From contig SCQU01000002.1 in assembly GCA_004299555.1 (NCBI GenBank), forward strand, positions 1 to 64,000: DNA of 64,000 nucleotides, written 5' to 3'. Origin of the DNA: Rhodanobacteraceae bacterium. Lineage in GTDB: Bacteria > Pseudomonadota > Gammaproteobacteria > Xanthomonadales > Rhodanobacteraceae. Both the position numbers and the translations under genes were made by a program. The notes under the pieces were generated by a model that saw nothing but the letters and a program-made list of their open reading frames with translations, did no database searches and had not been told where the DNA came from. Below are positions 26,103-35,861 of this stretch, piece by piece (the stretch's first letter is position 1; every line of letters starts with the position of its first letter).

Positions 26103-27935
26103 TTATTCGACCGTCACGGATTTCGCGAGGTTGCGCGGCTGGTCGACGTCGGTGCCGCGCAGCACGGCGACGTGATAGGCAAGGAGTTGCAGCGGCAGCG
26201 TGAGCACCGCGGGCGCGACCAGGATTCCATCCGAGCGCACCTTCAGCAGTTGGCCGCGGTTGCCGTTCAAGGACAGGTCGGCGTCGGCGTCGGCGAACAC
26301 GAACAGCTGGCCGCCACGCGCGCGGACCTCTTCAAGGTTGGATTTCAGCTTTTGCAGCAACTGGTTGTTGGGCGCCACGGCGATCACCGGCATGTCTTCG
26401 TCGACCAGCGCCAGCGGGCCATGTTTCAGCTCGCCCGCGGGATAGGCTTCGGCGTGGATGTAGGAAATTTCCTTCAGCTTCAGCGCGCCCTCCATCGCGA
26501 CCGGGTACTGCGCGCCGCGGCCAAGGAAGAGCGCGTGGTGCTTGTCGACGAATGCCTCGGCGAGTTTGGCGATGGCGGGCTCGAGCGTCAGCGCATCCCC
26601 CAGCGCGTGCGGCAGCGCCGTCAGCTCGCCGACCAGTGCCGCCAGCCGCGCGGGAGCGGCGCCGCGCAGGCGCGCGAGTTCCAGCGTCAGCAGTGCCAGC
26701 GCGGTCAGCTGCGTGGTGAAGGCCTTGGTGGACGCAACACCAATCTCCGGGCCGGCACGGGTCATCAGCACAAGATCCGCTTCGCGCACCAGGCTCGATT
26801 CGGGCACGTTGCAGATGGCGCCGGCGCCAAGGTATCCGTGGTTGCGCGCATCGCGCAGCGCCGCCAGCGTGTCGGCGGTCTCGCCCGATTGCGAGATCGC
26901 GAGGAACAGCGTGTTGGGCGGCACGACCACGTGCCGGTAGCGGTATTCGCTGGCGACCTCGACCTGGCAGGGGATGCCGGCGATGTCTTCCAGCCAGTAG
27001 CGGGCCACGAGGCCGGCGTGGTAGCTGGTGCCGCAGGCGACGATGTGGACCTGGGCGACGCGTTTGAGCAGCGCGTCGGCATCGACGCCGAAAATGTTGG
27101 GCAGCACGCGGCCGTCATGGATGCGGCCCTCCAGGGTGCTGGCGACGGCCTCCGGCTGTTCGCAGATTTCCTTCAGCATGTAGTGCCGGAACTGCCCGCG
27201 CTCGACCGCGTCGGCCGACAGGTCGCTTTCGCGCAGGCTGCGGCTGGCGGCGCGGCCGTCGGCGGCGATGATCGTCAACGAATCGGGGGTGATCTCGGCG
27301 ACGTCGCCGTCGTCCAGGTACACGATCTTGTTGGTGACCTGGATGAGCGCCTGCACGTCCGACCCGAGGAAGTGCTCGCCGATGCCGACCCCGACGCAGA
27401 GCGGGCTGCCGCGCCGCGCGCCGATGACGTGACCGGGGCGGTCGCGGTGCAGCACCGCAATGGCGTAGGCGCCGCGCAGGCGCTGGGTGGCGGCGATGAC
27501 CGCGGCGCGCAAACCCATGCCGCCCGCCATCAACTGGTGGATCAGGTGTGCGATGACTTCGGTGTCGGTTTCCGAGGTGAACACGTACCCCGCGGCTTCG
27601 AGTTGGGTGCGGAGTTCCGCGTGGTTTTCGATGATGCCGTTGTGGACGACCGCCACCGCGTCGCGCGAGACCTGGGGGTGCGCGTTGGCTTCGTTTGGCG
27701 CGCCGTGGGTGGCCCAGCGGGTGTGGGCGATGCCGGTGAGGCCGTGCAGCGGCGAAGCCTTGAGCAGTTCGTCCAGGCGCGCGACCTTGCCGGGCGTGCG
27801 CGCGCGCAGCAACTGGCCGTGTGCCAGCACCGCGAGTCCGGCCGAGTCGTAGCCGCGGTATTCGAGTGCGTGCAAGCCGGCCATGAGGAGCGGGACGACA
27901 TCGCGCTGGGTGCAGGCGGCAACGATTCCACACAT
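26103..27935 (-). CDS. glmS: Glutamine--fructose-6-phosphate aminotransferase GlmS
   Basis: A 610-residue protein of standard length. The N-terminus MCGIVAACTQ exposes the catalytic Cys2 of the class II glutaminase domain. Two SIS domains follow (CGTSYHAGLVA and AISQSGETADT near 300-350; LGRGAQYPVAMEGALKLKEIS near 465-485), and the C-terminus DQPRNLAKSVTVE is the conserved isomerase tail. It makes glucosamine-6-phosphate from fructose-6-phosphate and glutamine, the first step to UDP-GlcNAc. Its 3' end is the recognition site for Tn7 TnsD, and the Tn7-like island begins 22 bp downstream without disturbing the coding sequence. Confidence 0.97.
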   Translation of the reverse strand: MCGIVAACTQRDVVPLLMAGLHALEYRGYDSAGLAVLAHGQLLRARTPGKVARLDELLKASPLHGLTGIAHTRWATHGAPNEANAHPQVSRDAVAVVHNGIIENHAELRTQLEAAGYVFTSETDTEVIAHLIHQLMAGGMGLRAAVIAATQRLRGAYAIAVLHRDRPGHVIGARRGSPLCVGVGIGEHFLGSDVQALIQVTNKIVYLDDGDVAEITPDSLTIIAADGRAASRSLRESDLSADAVERGQFRHYMLKEICEQPEAVASTLEGRIHDGRVLPNIFGVDADALLKRVAQVHIVACGTSYHAGLVARYWLEDIAGIPCQVEVASEYRYRHVVVPPNTLFLAISQSGETADTLAALRDARNHGYLGAGAICNVPESSLVREADLVLMTRAGPEIGVASTKAFTTQLTALALLTLELARLRGAAPARLAALVGELTALPHALGDALTLEPAIAKLAEAFVDKHHALFLGRGAQYPVAMEGALKLKEISYIHAEAYPAGELKHGPLALVDEDMPVIAVAPNNQLLQKLKSNLEEVRARGGQLFVFADADADLSLNGNRGQLLKVRSDGILVAPAVLTLPLQLLAYHVAVLRGTDVDQPRNLAKSVTVE

Positions 27936-28043
27936 GGAGCGCAGACCTCGGTCAGGTGATGGTGAAAGGGGAACGATACAGGGTGCGCGGTCGAACCCGT
28001 GCAGCGGCTATGACCCGCGGCGGGCGCAAAAGTTTGGCGGGGC

Positions 28044-30458
28044 TCAGAACGGCAGCGTCAGCGTCGAATCGCAGGCGAGGAGCTGGGCACGGAATTGATC
28101 CTCGATCCGCTTGAGCGCATCCGGGCCGTCGGCGTCGAAGCGCAGCACCAGCACCGGCGTGGTGTTGGATGCGCGCACCAGGCCCCAGCCGTCGGGCCAG
28201 TCCGCGCGCAGGCCGTCGATGGTGGTGATGCGCGCGCCCGCAAAGTCGGCGCGTTCGCGGAAGCGGGCGACGAAGGGGTGGTTCTGGCCCTCGGCCATCT
28301 GGACGTGCAGTTCGGGCGTCGATACGCCCTTGGGCAGGGTCGCGAAAATTTCTTCGGGCGTGCGGCCGGCCGGATCGTCGGCCAGGATTTCCAGCAGCCG
28401 TGCGGCGGCGTACACGCCGTCATCAAAGCCATACCAGCGTTCGCGGAAGAAGAAGTGGCCGCTCATCTCGCCGGCGAGCTGCGCGCCGGTTTCCTTCATC
28501 TTGGCCTTGATCAGCGAGTGTCCGGTCTTCCACATGAGCGGACTGCCGCCGGCCTTGAGGATCAGAGGCTGCAGGTGGCCGGTGCATTTGACGTCATAGA
28601 GGATCGTGGCGCCGGGGTTGCGGGTCAGCACGTCCTCGGCAAACAGCATCAGCACGCGATCGGGGTAGATGATCTCGCCGTCCCTGGTGACCACGCCCAG
28701 GCGGTCGCCGTCGCCATCGAAGGCGACGCCCAGATCGGCACCGGTTTGCTTGACGGTCAGGATCAGGTCCGCCAGGTTTTTCGGCTCGGACGGATCCGGG
28801 TGGTGGTTGGGGAAGGTGCCGTCGACCTCGCAGTAGAGCGGAATCGGGTCGCAACCGATCGCGGTCACGACGCCGGGCCCGGTGTTGGCGGCGATGCCGT
28901 TGCCGCAATCGACCACGACCTTGAGCGAACGTCCGGTCTGGATGTCCGATGCGATGCGCTCGATGTATTCGCCGACGATGTCGTACTGGCGCACCGCGCC
29001 GTGGCCCTCGGCCAGGCGGCCATCGACGATGCGCTGGTAGAGGTCGGCGATCGCGTCGTCGGCCAGGGTCTCGCCGCCGATCACCACCTTGAAGCCGTTG
29101 TAGTCCGGCGGGTTGTGGCTGCCGGTGACCGACACGCACGAGCCGGTGTTGAGCTGGAAGGCCGCAAAGTAGCTGACCGGCGTCGCCACGGCGCCGATGT
29201 CGATCACGTCGACGCCCGCGGCCTGCAGGCCTTCGACCAACGCCGCGGAAAGCTCCGGACCCGACAGCCGCCCGTCGCGGCCGACCACGATTTCGTGCAG
29301 GTCCTTGTCGCGCACGGCGCTGCCGATGGCGCGCCCGAGCTGGCGCGCGACGCCCGCGCTCAGCGTCTTGCCCACCACGCCGCGGATGTCGTACGCGCGG
29401 AAAATGCTGCGGTCGGGGATGGGGTCGTCGGTGGCTTCCTTGGCGACACTGGCTTCCTTTTTGGTGGCGGTTTTCACTGCGGTCTCGGTGGCGGGGGGAG
29501 GGGGATTGGCGGCCAGGATGTCCGCCAGGGCCGGCTCGTGGGTGGCCGGTTCGCCGCCGAGGCGGGCGCGCAGGTGGGGCCGCTCGCGCAGCACCACGGC
29601 GCCAAGCGCGAGCGCGATCACGGCCATGGCCAGCGCGATGCCGGGGGACTGGGTAAACGGCAGCCAGAACGCCGGCGGGGTCGAAACGACGCGGTACAGG
29701 CTGTGCGCGATCGGGGTGCCGGTGTCCACGTCGCTGCCGAGGCCGCTGCTGCCGACGCTGTCAAGCAGGATGTCGCCCGACTTGTTGCTTTGCATCAGCT
29801 GCAGCCGCCCGGCACTGATCGCTGCCGAGTGCAGCGCGATCCTGAGCGCGGAGTCGTGGAAGTCGATGCTGGCGTAGGCGAGAATTGCGCCGTTTGCGCC
29901 AATGATCGGCCCGGCAAAGCTCATGGTTCTGGCGACGGGTGACTGCGCCGGGCCGAGCTGGTCCGCGCCCAGGGCCGACATCAACTGCGCTGCACGCGCG
30001 TAGCCCAGTTGCTTGAGGTTGCCGTGCAGGACTTCATTCAACTGGGTGCTGTAAAGCGTCACCGCGGCGGCACCGGTGATCTCGTTCTTGAGGCGCGCCG
30101 CGGCTGCCGCGCGTGCGGGCGGAGCGTCGTTGGCCGCAAGTTGCGCGATCAGCGCCGGCTGGGTCAGCGCGCGGGTCAGCTCGGCGCGCTTGTCGGCGAT
30201 GACCAGCGCGATCTTGCTGGCGACCGATTGCCGCGCGGTTACCAGCATCCGGCTGGCGCTGGCCTGGTGCCACGCCAGCCACGTCTGCCAGCCCATGAAC
30301 AAACCAAACAGCAGCAGCAGCGTGCCGAGCGCGAGCGCGAGGTCGGATGCCACGGCGGCGATGCCGCGGCGCAGGCTCAACCGGGCGCGCACGGCGCGGG
30401 CCGCGGCCTGCACCTGGCGCGCGCTGGTCGACTGTTTGGCGGTCGATTCCTCTGCCAT
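28044..30458 (-). CDS. algC: Phosphomannomutase/phosphoglucomutase with N-terminal membrane domain
   Basis: The start is set at the ATG at 30458 (MAEESTAKQSTSARQ), just after the dut stop, giving 804 residues. The N-terminal part of about 330 residues has a membrane helix (ALGTLLLLFGLFMGW) and a second near ALAMAVIALALGAVV, with a probable periplasmic loop between. The mutase domain follows: FRAYDIRG, phosphoserine loop VTGSHNPPDYNG, metal site FDGDGDRLG, sugar loop GEMSGHFFF and phosphate site RASNTTPVL. It interconverts hexose 1- and 6-phosphates for surface polysaccharides. This long form is, to my knowledge, typical of Xanthomonadales relatives. Operon coaBC-dut-algC. Confidence 0.92.
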   Translation of the reverse strand: MAEESTAKQSTSARQVQAAARAVRARLSLRRGIAAVASDLALALGTLLLLFGLFMGWQTWLAWHQASASRMLVTARQSVASKIALVIADKRAELTRALTQPALIAQLAANDAPPARAAAAARLKNEITGAAAVTLYSTQLNEVLHGNLKQLGYARAAQLMSALGADQLGPAQSPVARTMSFAGPIIGANGAILAYASIDFHDSALRIALHSAAISAGRLQLMQSNKSGDILLDSVGSSGLGSDVDTGTPIAHSLYRVVSTPPAFWLPFTQSPGIALAMAVIALALGAVVLRERPHLRARLGGEPATHEPALADILAANPPPPATETAVKTATKKEASVAKEATDDPIPDRSIFRAYDIRGVVGKTLSAGVARQLGRAIGSAVRDKDLHEIVVGRDGRLSGPELSAALVEGLQAAGVDVIDIGAVATPVSYFAAFQLNTGSCVSVTGSHNPPDYNGFKVVIGGETLADDAIADLYQRIVDGRLAEGHGAVRQYDIVGEYIERIASDIQTGRSLKVVVDCGNGIAANTGPGVVTAIGCDPIPLYCEVDGTFPNHHPDPSEPKNLADLILTVKQTGADLGVAFDGDGDRLGVVTRDGEIIYPDRVLMLFAEDVLTRNPGATILYDVKCTGHLQPLILKAGGSPLMWKTGHSLIKAKMKETGAQLAGEMSGHFFFRERWYGFDDGVYAAARLLEILADDPAGRTPEEIFATLPKGVSTPELHVQMAEGQNHPFVARFRERADFAGARITTIDGLRADWPDGWGLVRASNTTPVLVLRFDADGPDALKRIEDQFRAQLLACDSTLTLPF

Positions 30459-30462
30459 ATCG

Positions 30463-30939
30463 TCACGCCACTCCGGTCGAACCAAAGCCCCCTGACCCGC
30501 GTTCGCTCGGTGTGAACGCGTCGACCACCTGCCATGCCACCCGCGCCACCGGCGTGACCAGCAGCTGCGCGACGCGGTCACCCGGATGGATGGTAAAGGG
30601 CGTCTGCCCGCGGTTCCAGCAGGAGATCATGAGCGGTCCCTGGTAGTCGGCATCGATCAGGCCGGTGAGGTTGCCGAGCACCAGCCCGTGTTTGTGGCCG
30701 AGGCCCGAGCGCGGCACGATCAGCGCGCACCAGCCGGGGTCGCCGATGTGGATCGCAAGCCCGGTCGGGATCAGGGCGCTGGCTCCGGGCGCGAGCGTCA
30801 CCGGCGCTGCGGGCGCCGCGCGCAGGTCCATCGCGGCACTGCCGCCGGTCGCGTAGGCTGGCAGCGGTATCGACGTACCCAGGCGCGGGTCCAGCCGCTG
30901 CAGCTGCACCGTGAGCGCGGCCGAACGTGCCGGCGTCAT
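30463..30939 (-). CDS. dut: dUTP pyrophosphatase
   Basis: A 158-residue trimeric dUTPase with all five motifs visible: AAMDLRAA (I), [11 protein letters not shown] (II), [13 protein letters not shown] (III), [10 protein letters not shown] (IV) and the P-loop-like [10 protein letters not shown] (V). It hydrolyses dUTP to dUMP, keeping uracil out of DNA and feeding thymidylate synthesis. Its start overlaps the coaB-half stop by 4 bases, and algC begins 4 bp after its stop. Normal length and composition. Confidence 0.96.
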   Translation of the reverse strand: MTPARSAALTVQLQRLDPRLGTSIPLPAYATGGSAAMDLRAAPAAPVTLAPGASALIPTGLAIHIGDPGWCALIVPRSGLGHKHGLVLGNLTGLIDADYQGPLMISCWNRGQTPFTIHPGDRVAQLLVTPVARVAWQVVDAFTPSERGSGGFGSTGVA

Positions 30940-31610
30940 GCCGGTGTCCGCGCGTGATAGTGTGCGGCGATGCGCGCGACCAGCGCGCGTGCCAGCTCGC
31001 GCTTGGGCGCGCGCGGCAAGGTTTCGCTGCCGCCCGGCCAGATCAGTTCAAGTTCGTTGTCGTCGGCGCCAATGCCGACGCGCTCGTCGACGTGGTTGGC
31101 GGCCAGCATGTCGAGTTTCTTGCGTACGAGCTTGGCCTGCGCGTGTTCGTGGACATGGTCGGTTTCGGCGGCGAAACCCACCACGAACGGACGCGGGTCG
31201 CGGGCGGCGACTTCGGCCAGGATGTCCGGATTTTCGATGAGTTCGAGCACCGGTGCGCCGCCTGGCCCCTTCTTGATCTTGCGGGGCGAGTATCCGGCCA
31301 CCCGCCAGTCGGCCACCGCGGCGGTGGCGATGAAGATGTCGGCGGCGTCGACCGCCTCAAGCACCGCGGCGCGCATCTGCAGCGCACTCCTGACGTCCAC
31401 GCGGCGCGCGATACCCGTGGGCGTCGCGAGCGCGACGGGCCCCGCGATCAAGGTGACCGCGGCGCCCGCTGCGGCCGCCGCTTCGGCGATCGCGAAACCC
31501 ATCTTGCCGGAGCTGCGGTTGCCAAGGAAGCGCACCGGGTCGATGTCTTCGTAGGTCGGGCCGGCATCGATCACGACCTTGACGCCGGCCAGGGGGGCGT
31601 CAGGCGACAT
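30936..31610 (-). CDS. coaB: CoaB half of a split CoaBC (phosphopantothenate--cysteine ligase)
   Basis: About 224 residues from the ATG at 31610, which overlaps the end of the upstream CoaC frame by 11 bases; another ATG at 31619 is in frame. The CoaB landmarks are intact: [33 protein letters not shown], and [13 protein letters not shown] with the active-site lysine region. It joins cysteine to 4'-phosphopantothenate using CTP in coenzyme A synthesis. In nearly all Proteobacteria this is the C-terminal half of one CoaBC protein. Here it is in a different frame, so it is either translated by coupling, reached by frameshifting, or separated by an indel. Confidence 0.88.
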   Translation of the reverse strand: MSPDAPLAGVKVVIDAGPTYEDIDPVRFLGNRSSGKMGFAIAEAAAAAGAAVTLIAGPVALATPTGIARRVDVRSALQMRAAVLEAVDAADIFIATAAVADWRVAGYSPRKIKKGPGGAPVLELIENPDILAEVAARDPRPFVVGFAAETDHVHEHAQAKLVRKKLDMLAANHVDERVGIGADDNELELIWPGGSETLPRAPKRELARALVARIAAHYHARTPA

Positions 31611-32160
31611 GGGGAGCATCCGGCGCCAGCAGCGCCTGCACCAGCTGCGCGGGCTCGAGCATCCGCCCCGGCCCGGATTCGCCTTCCGCCAGCGGACCGT
31701 TGGCGGGGCCCAGGACGGCAATGCCGCGCGCGCGCAGGGTGGCGATGTTGGCCTGGGTGGCCGGGTTCAACCACATCCGGTGGTTCATGGCGGGGGCCAC
31801 CGCCAGCGGCGCGGTCGTCGCCAGGCACAGGGTCGACAGCAGATCGTCGGCGAATCCGTGTGCGAGCTTGGCCAGCGCATCGGCCGATGCAGGCGCGATC
31901 AGGACGGCGTCGGCCCAGCGCGCCAGTTCGAGGTGCGCCATGCCAAGTTCCGCCGCGGCATCCCATAGTCCCTGGCGCACGGGCTGGCCCGACAGGGCCT
32001 GGAACGTCAGCGGCGTGACGAAGCGGGCCGCGTTGCCGGTCAGCACCACGCGTACCTCGGCACCGGCCACGCGCAGGCGGCGGACAACTTCGCACGCCTT
32101 GTACGCGGCGATACCGCCGGCGACGCCAAGCACGACGTGACGCTGTCCACCCGCACCCAT
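31600..32160 (-). CDS. coaC: CoaC half of a split CoaBC (phosphopantothenoylcysteine decarboxylase)
   Basis: About 186 residues from the ATG at 32160; a GTG at 32190 is also open. The flavoprotein decarboxylase motifs GVAGGIAAYK, MAHLELARWADAVLIAPASA and VAPAMNHRMW are present. In E. coli Dfp the catalytic Cys158 sits in ...SQACGDIGPGRM; here the aligned stretch reads GPLAEGESGPGRM, with Glu (codon GAA) at that place. The frame then ends in TGA after APDAPHVA instead of continuing into CoaB. Removing one C from the CCCC run just before the ATG of the CoaB half would fuse the two halves. Confidence 0.85.
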   Translation of the reverse strand: MGAGGQRHVVLGVAGGIAAYKACEVVRRLRVAGAEVRVVLTGNAARFVTPLTFQALSGQPVRQGLWDAAAELGMAHLELARWADAVLIAPASADALAKLAHGFADDLLSTLCLATTAPLAVAPAMNHRMWLNPATQANIATLRARGIAVLGPANGPLAEGESGPGRMLEPAQLVQALLAPDAPHVA

Positions 32161-32279
32161 GTCGGAATCCGCTGACTTGCAAACCGGCACTTAGCTTACT
32201 GGATTCCAGCCTGCGCGCTGCTGCACCGGCCCGCTGCGGCACGCCATCGTAGGGGGCAGTGGGCGCAGACGGAGGGGGC

Positions 32280-32945
32280 ATGAGCATCAAGGAATGGCCG
32301 GCGGGGGAGCGTCCGCGCGAAAAATTGCTGGAACGCGGCGCTGCGGCGCTGACGCCGGCCGAGTTGCTGGCGATCCTGCTCGGCAACGGGGTGCGCGGCC
32401 ACAGTGCGTTGGACCTCGGCCGCAGCCTGCTGGCGCGGGCGGGCGGCCTCAACGCGTTGCTGGCCGGGGAACTCGCGGGCGTGCCGGGCCTCGGGCCGGC
32501 CAAACGCGCGCGCCTGGTTGCCGCGTTGGAACTCGCGCGGCGTTGTCTCGGTGAGCAATTGAGCGCCAGGCCCGCACTCACCAGTCCGCGTGACAGCGCG
32601 GCGTTCCTGAAAGCCCAGCTCGCGCACAAGCCCTACGAGGTATTCGCGTGCCTGTTTCTCGACAACCGGCATCGCGTGTTGGCATTCGAGGAACTGTTTC
32701 GCGGCACGCTGGATGGTGCCTCGGTGCATCCGCGCGAGGTCGTGCGGGCATCGCTGAAGCACAACGCCGCGGCGGTCATCCTGGCCCACAACCATCCCTC
32801 GGGCGTCGCCGAGCCCTCCGTCGCCGACCGCAGCATCACGCTGCAGTTGCGCGATGCGCTGCAGCTGGTGGGCGTGCGCGTGCTCGATCATCTGGTGGTG
32901 GGGGCCGGCGAGCCGACCTCGATGGCGGCCCGCGGGTTGATCTAG
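32280..32945 (+). CDS. radC: RadC/MPN-domain protein
   Basis: The start is the ATG at 32280 with GGAGGGGG directly upstream, giving 221 residues ([16 protein letters not shown]). An N-terminal helix-hairpin-helix region ([16 protein letters not shown]) is followed by the JAMM/MPN motif: E in FEELFRGT, then [14 protein letters not shown]. The family was once linked to DNA repair, but its biochemical role is unsettled. It is divergent from the coaBC operon, a common arrangement in Gammaproteobacteria. Intact. Confidence 0.93.
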   Translation: MSIKEWPAGERPREKLLERGAAALTPAELLAILLGNGVRGHSALDLGRSLLARAGGLNALLAGELAGVPGLGPAKRARLVAALELARRCLGEQLSARPALTSPRDSAAFLKAQLAHKPYEVFACLFLDNRHRVLAFEELFRGTLDGASVHPREVVRASLKHNAAAVILAHNHPSGVAEPSVADRSITLQLRDALQLVGVRVLDHLVVGAGEPTSMAARGLI

Positions 32946-33251
32946 GCGCCGGGCTGGGTTGGCAGGCCTGCCAACGCGAAGGCGCCGGCGGCCCGGACGG
33001 CGAACCGCAGTAACGCGCCAAATCGACCCGGTGGCTGCGTGCAACGCCGGGCCGCGCCGGGACACGGGATCGCCAATGGCGCTCCGCGGCTCCGCGCCGA
33101 CGGGCAACAGCGAAGCTCCGGCCGATTCCGGGTCGCGGCCGGATGCCCGGTCCGCGGCACCGTCGATCCAGCGGTGGGGGACCACCAGCGCGATCGGCGG
33201 GGCCTGCACCGCCGCCGTTGGACCTTTGCCGCTGGATGACGCCCCTGTCAG

Positions 33252-33260
33252 TTATGCACA
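33252..33260 (+). promoter_or_regulatory. DnaA-box-like site TTATGCACA
   Basis: A perfect match to the DnaA box consensus TTATNCACA, at the start of a nested inverted repeat and next to an AT-rich stretch upstream of argS. A second box lies 164 bp further on in the same orientation. A single 9-mer can occur by chance; two in one spacer is more notable. Confidence 0.5.
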
Positions 33261-33415
33261 ACGCCAAATCACAAGCAGTTGGCGTCGGATTTTGTTGTGC
33301 TTTCTATAAGGCATTCGTAAGTAATTGATGCGTAGCTATTATTTTAACTGTATCGCCCGTGAATTGGCGTCCAGCAAGGTTTTCCGAGCTTTCCCAGGCG
33401 ACACGGTCCACCAAG

Positions 33416-33424
33416 TTATCCACA
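33416..33424 (+). promoter_or_regulatory. DnaA-box-like site TTATCCACA
   Basis: A perfect copy of the strong DnaA box R1-type sequence, 72 bp before the argS start. It may take part in DnaA-dependent control of argS or in local DnaA binding. No origin genes (dnaA, dnaN) are near. Confidence 0.5.
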
Positions 33425-33495
33425 GCCGCGCCGTTTGGTGCGCTGCGGCCGCTGCGCTACGATGGCGGGCCGTAATTGCCGGTGCCCCACCCTTC

Positions 33496-35178
33496 ATGAA
33501 AGACGCCCTCCGCGAGTCGTTGCAACAGGCGCTGGATAGCCTGCGGCGCGACGGCGTGCTGGATGTTCCGCTGCCGGACTTCGTCGTCGAGCGCACGCGC
33601 TCGCACGAGCACGGCGACTTTGCGTGCAACGTCGCACTGCTGCTGGCGAAACAGGCCGGCAAGAAACCGCGCGATGTGGCGGCCGCCATCGTGGCCGCGC
33701 TGCCCGCCAATCCGTTGCTGGCCAGGGTCGAGGTCGCCGGCCCCGGCTTCATCAATTTCTATCTCGCCGATGCCGCGTGGCACGCCGAGGTGCGGCGGGT
33801 ACTGCAGGAAGGCGCCGGGTATGGCCGCAGCCGGACCGGTGGCGGGCGCGTGGTCGGCGTGGAATTCGTGTCGGCCAATCCCACCGGGCCCTTGCACGTG
33901 GGCCACGCGCGCGCGGCCGCGATCGGCGACAGCTTGTCGCGCCTGCTCGCCGCGACCGGCTGGAAGGTGTATCGCGAGTACTACTACAACGACGCCGGCG
34001 CGCAGATCGGCAATCTCGCGTTGTCCGTGCAGGCGCGCATCCGGGGCATCGAGCCGGCCGATCCGCGCTGGCCCGAAAACGGCTATCGCGGCGACTATAT
34101 TTGCGATGTCGCGCGGGACTACCTTGCGGGCGCCACCGTTGCGGCTGGCGGTGAACGCGTCACCGCGGCCAAGTCGCCGGACGATCTGGATGCGATCCGC
34201 CGGTTTGCGGTGACCTGGCTGCGCCGCGAACAGGACGCGGACCTGCGTGCGTTCGGGGTGGTGTTCGACGTGTATTTCCTCGAGTCGTCGCTGTATCGCG
34301 ACGCCAAGGTGCAGCAGGTGGTGGAGCGGATAGCGGCGCAGGGCCATTCCTACGAGGCCGACGGCGCGCTGTGGTTGCGCAGCACCACCTTCGGCGACGA
34401 CAAGGACCGCGTCATGCGCAAGTCCGACGGCAGCTACACCTACTTCGTGCCGGACGTCGCCTACCATCTGTCCAAATGGGAGCGGGGATACCAGCGCGCG
34501 ATCACCGAGCTTGGCGCCGACCACCACGGCTCGCTTACGCGGGTCCGCGCAGGCTTGCAGGCGCTCGGCGTGGGCATTCCCAAGGACTGGCCGGAGTATG
34601 TGCTGCACCAGATGGTGACGGTGATGCGCGGCGGCGAAGAGGTGAAAATCTCCAAGCGGGCGGGTTCCTACGTCACCCTGCGCGACCTGATCGACATGGC
34701 AGGGCTGGACGCGACCCGCTATTTCCTGATCGCGCGCAAGAGCGACTCGCAGCTGGTGTTCGACATCGACCTCGCGCGGGCGCAGACCAACGACAATCCG
34801 GTGTATTACATCCAGTACGCGCACGCCCGGGTGTGCAGCGTCGAGCGTCAGTTGCACGAGCGCGGGATGGTGTTCGAACTGGGCAACGCGCTGCAGCACC
34901 TTGACCGGTTGGACAGCGGGTATGCGCGCAGCGTCATGGTGGCGTTGTCGCGCTACCCTGAAACCGTCGAGGCCGCGGCCGCCACCTGCGAACCGCACGT
35001 TCTGGCACAGTACCTGCGCGATCTGGCCGGTGCGTTCCATGTCTGGTACAACGCCAGGCAGTTCCTGGTGGATGATGGGGATGTGCGCAACGCGCGCGTG
35101 GCGCTGGCGTGGGCCACGCGGCAGGTACTGGCCAATGGGCTCGATTTGCTGGGCGTTTCAGCGCCGCAGTCGATGTGA
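33496..35178 (+). CDS. argS: Arginyl-tRNA synthetase
   Basis: I take the ATG at 33496 ([20 protein letters not shown]) as the start, giving 560 residues; the frame is open 57 codons further upstream but that part is not ArgS-like. The N-terminal tRNA D-loop-binding domain leads to the class I signature [13 protein letters not shown] (HIGH equivalent) and [15 protein letters not shown], the usual ArgS variant of KMSKS. The C-terminal DALR anticodon-binding domain ends the protein. It charges tRNA-Arg. It is followed by a SPOR-domain gene 59 bp downstream. Confidence 0.95.
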   Translation: MKDALRESLQQALDSLRRDGVLDVPLPDFVVERTRSHEHGDFACNVALLLAKQAGKKPRDVAAAIVAALPANPLLARVEVAGPGFINFYLADAAWHAEVRRVLQEGAGYGRSRTGGGRVVGVEFVSANPTGPLHVGHARAAAIGDSLSRLLAATGWKVYREYYYNDAGAQIGNLALSVQARIRGIEPADPRWPENGYRGDYICDVARDYLAGATVAAGGERVTAAKSPDDLDAIRRFAVTWLRREQDADLRAFGVVFDVYFLESSLYRDAKVQQVVERIAAQGHSYEADGALWLRSTTFGDDKDRVMRKSDGSYTYFVPDVAYHLSKWERGYQRAITELGADHHGSLTRVRAGLQALGVGIPKDWPEYVLHQMVTVMRGGEEVKISKRAGSYVTLRDLIDMAGLDATRYFLIARKSDSQLVFDIDLARAQTNDNPVYYIQYAHARVCSVERQLHERGMVFELGNALQHLDRLDSGYARSVMVALSRYPETVEAAAATCEPHVLAQYLRDLAGAFHVWYNARQFLVDDGDVRNARVALAWATRQVLANGLDLLGVSAPQSM

Positions 35179-35237
35179 GCACGGTGGCGTTCTGGAATGC
35201 TTGACGCGGCCCACGCAGGGCCGAAAGAGGACAGCAA

Positions 35238-35861
35238 GTGGCGACACGCAACAATCGGCAAGCGGTACGCAACGGCCGGCCCACGGTTCCCGGTTGGGCG
35301 TTGTTCGTGGCCGGCGTCGTGGTCGGCCTCATCCTGATGGGCATCGTCGCGCATCGCGGCTTGATTCCCAGCTTGCGCCGCAACGACCAGCCCCAGGCCA
35401 ACCCCAACGCCGTGGCCGAGCCGGGCAGCGCGCCCGGCATCGCCAGTGGCGGCAGTGCAGCGGCCAGTTCCTCGCAGTTTGATTTCTACAAGGTGCTGCC
35501 CGAGAAGGAAGTCGTGATTCCCAACGCCGAGCTGTCGGCGATGGCCAAGGCCGAGCAGGACCAGGGGGCGGCGGCGAACAATGCCAGCCCTGCGGCCACC
35601 ACCGGCCCCGCGGCGGGTGCCACGGCCGAAGGCGGCTATGTACTGCAGGTGGGTGCGTTTCCCAAGGCCGGCGACGCCGATGCGATGAAGGCCAGGCTCG
35701 CGCTGCAGGGGTTCGCCGCGCACGTGCAGGCGGTGACGCTCGATGGCCAGGTGTGGAACCGGGTGCGCATCGGGCCGTTCGCGTCGGCGACCGAGCTGCA
35801 GGCGGTGCAAAAACAATTGTCGGCGGCCGGCATCCACGGCGTGCCGTTGAAGGAAAAGTGA
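35238..35861 (+). CDS. SPOR-domain membrane protein (FtsN-like)
   Basis: A 207-residue protein with a GTG start and AGAGG upstream. One transmembrane helix (WALFVAGVVVGLILMGIVA, about 19-37) is followed by a low-complexity periplasmic linker rich in Ala, Gly and Pro. A C-terminal SPOR domain (YVLQVGAFPKAGDADAMKAR ... WNRVRIGPFASATELQ) would bind denuded septal peptidoglycan. The topology resembles FtsN or DedD, and the argS-SPOR order is familiar in Xanthomonadales relatives. Its stop overlaps the ATG of the SDR gene by one base. Confidence 0.85.
   Translation: MATRNNRQAVRNGRPTVPGWALFVAGVVVGLILMGIVAHRGLIPSLRRNDQPQANPNAVAEPGSAPGIASGGSAAASSSQFDFYKVLPEKEVVIPNAELSAMAKAEQDQGAAANNASPAATTGPAAGATAEGGYVLQVGAFPKAGDADAMKARLALQGFAAHVQAVTLDGQVWNRVRIGPFASATELQAVQKQLSAAGIHGVPLKEK

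Larger units (their letters stand above)
32946..33495. other. 550-bp gene-free spacer between radC and argS
   Basis: No gene is supported. The first 290 bases are GC-rich with only short open frames. The part from about 33285 to 33360 is markedly AT-rich (TTTTGTTGTG..., TATTATTTTAACTG). It contains two perfect DnaA-box-like 9-mers and a nested inverted repeat (GCACAAC/GTTGTGC around ACGCCAA/TTGGCGT, 33256-33300). It should contain the argS promoter. Confidence 0.55.

Noticed and set aside
26172-27959. Very long plus-strand open frame antisense to glmS (and similar frames opposite algC, speA, coaBC and the phosphorelay genes)
   Set aside because: High-GC codon bias produces long antisense frames; the minus-strand glmS and the other genes have full family motifs, the antisense frames have none.
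32836-33267. Minus-strand frames in the radC-argS spacer
   Set aside because: Arg/Pro-rich translations typical of GC-rich shadow frames, with no motif or RBS.
33252-33424. Chromosomal replication origin
   Set aside because: Only two DnaA boxes, no dnaA/dnaN/gyrB neighbours and no box cluster; reported only as DnaA-box-like sites.
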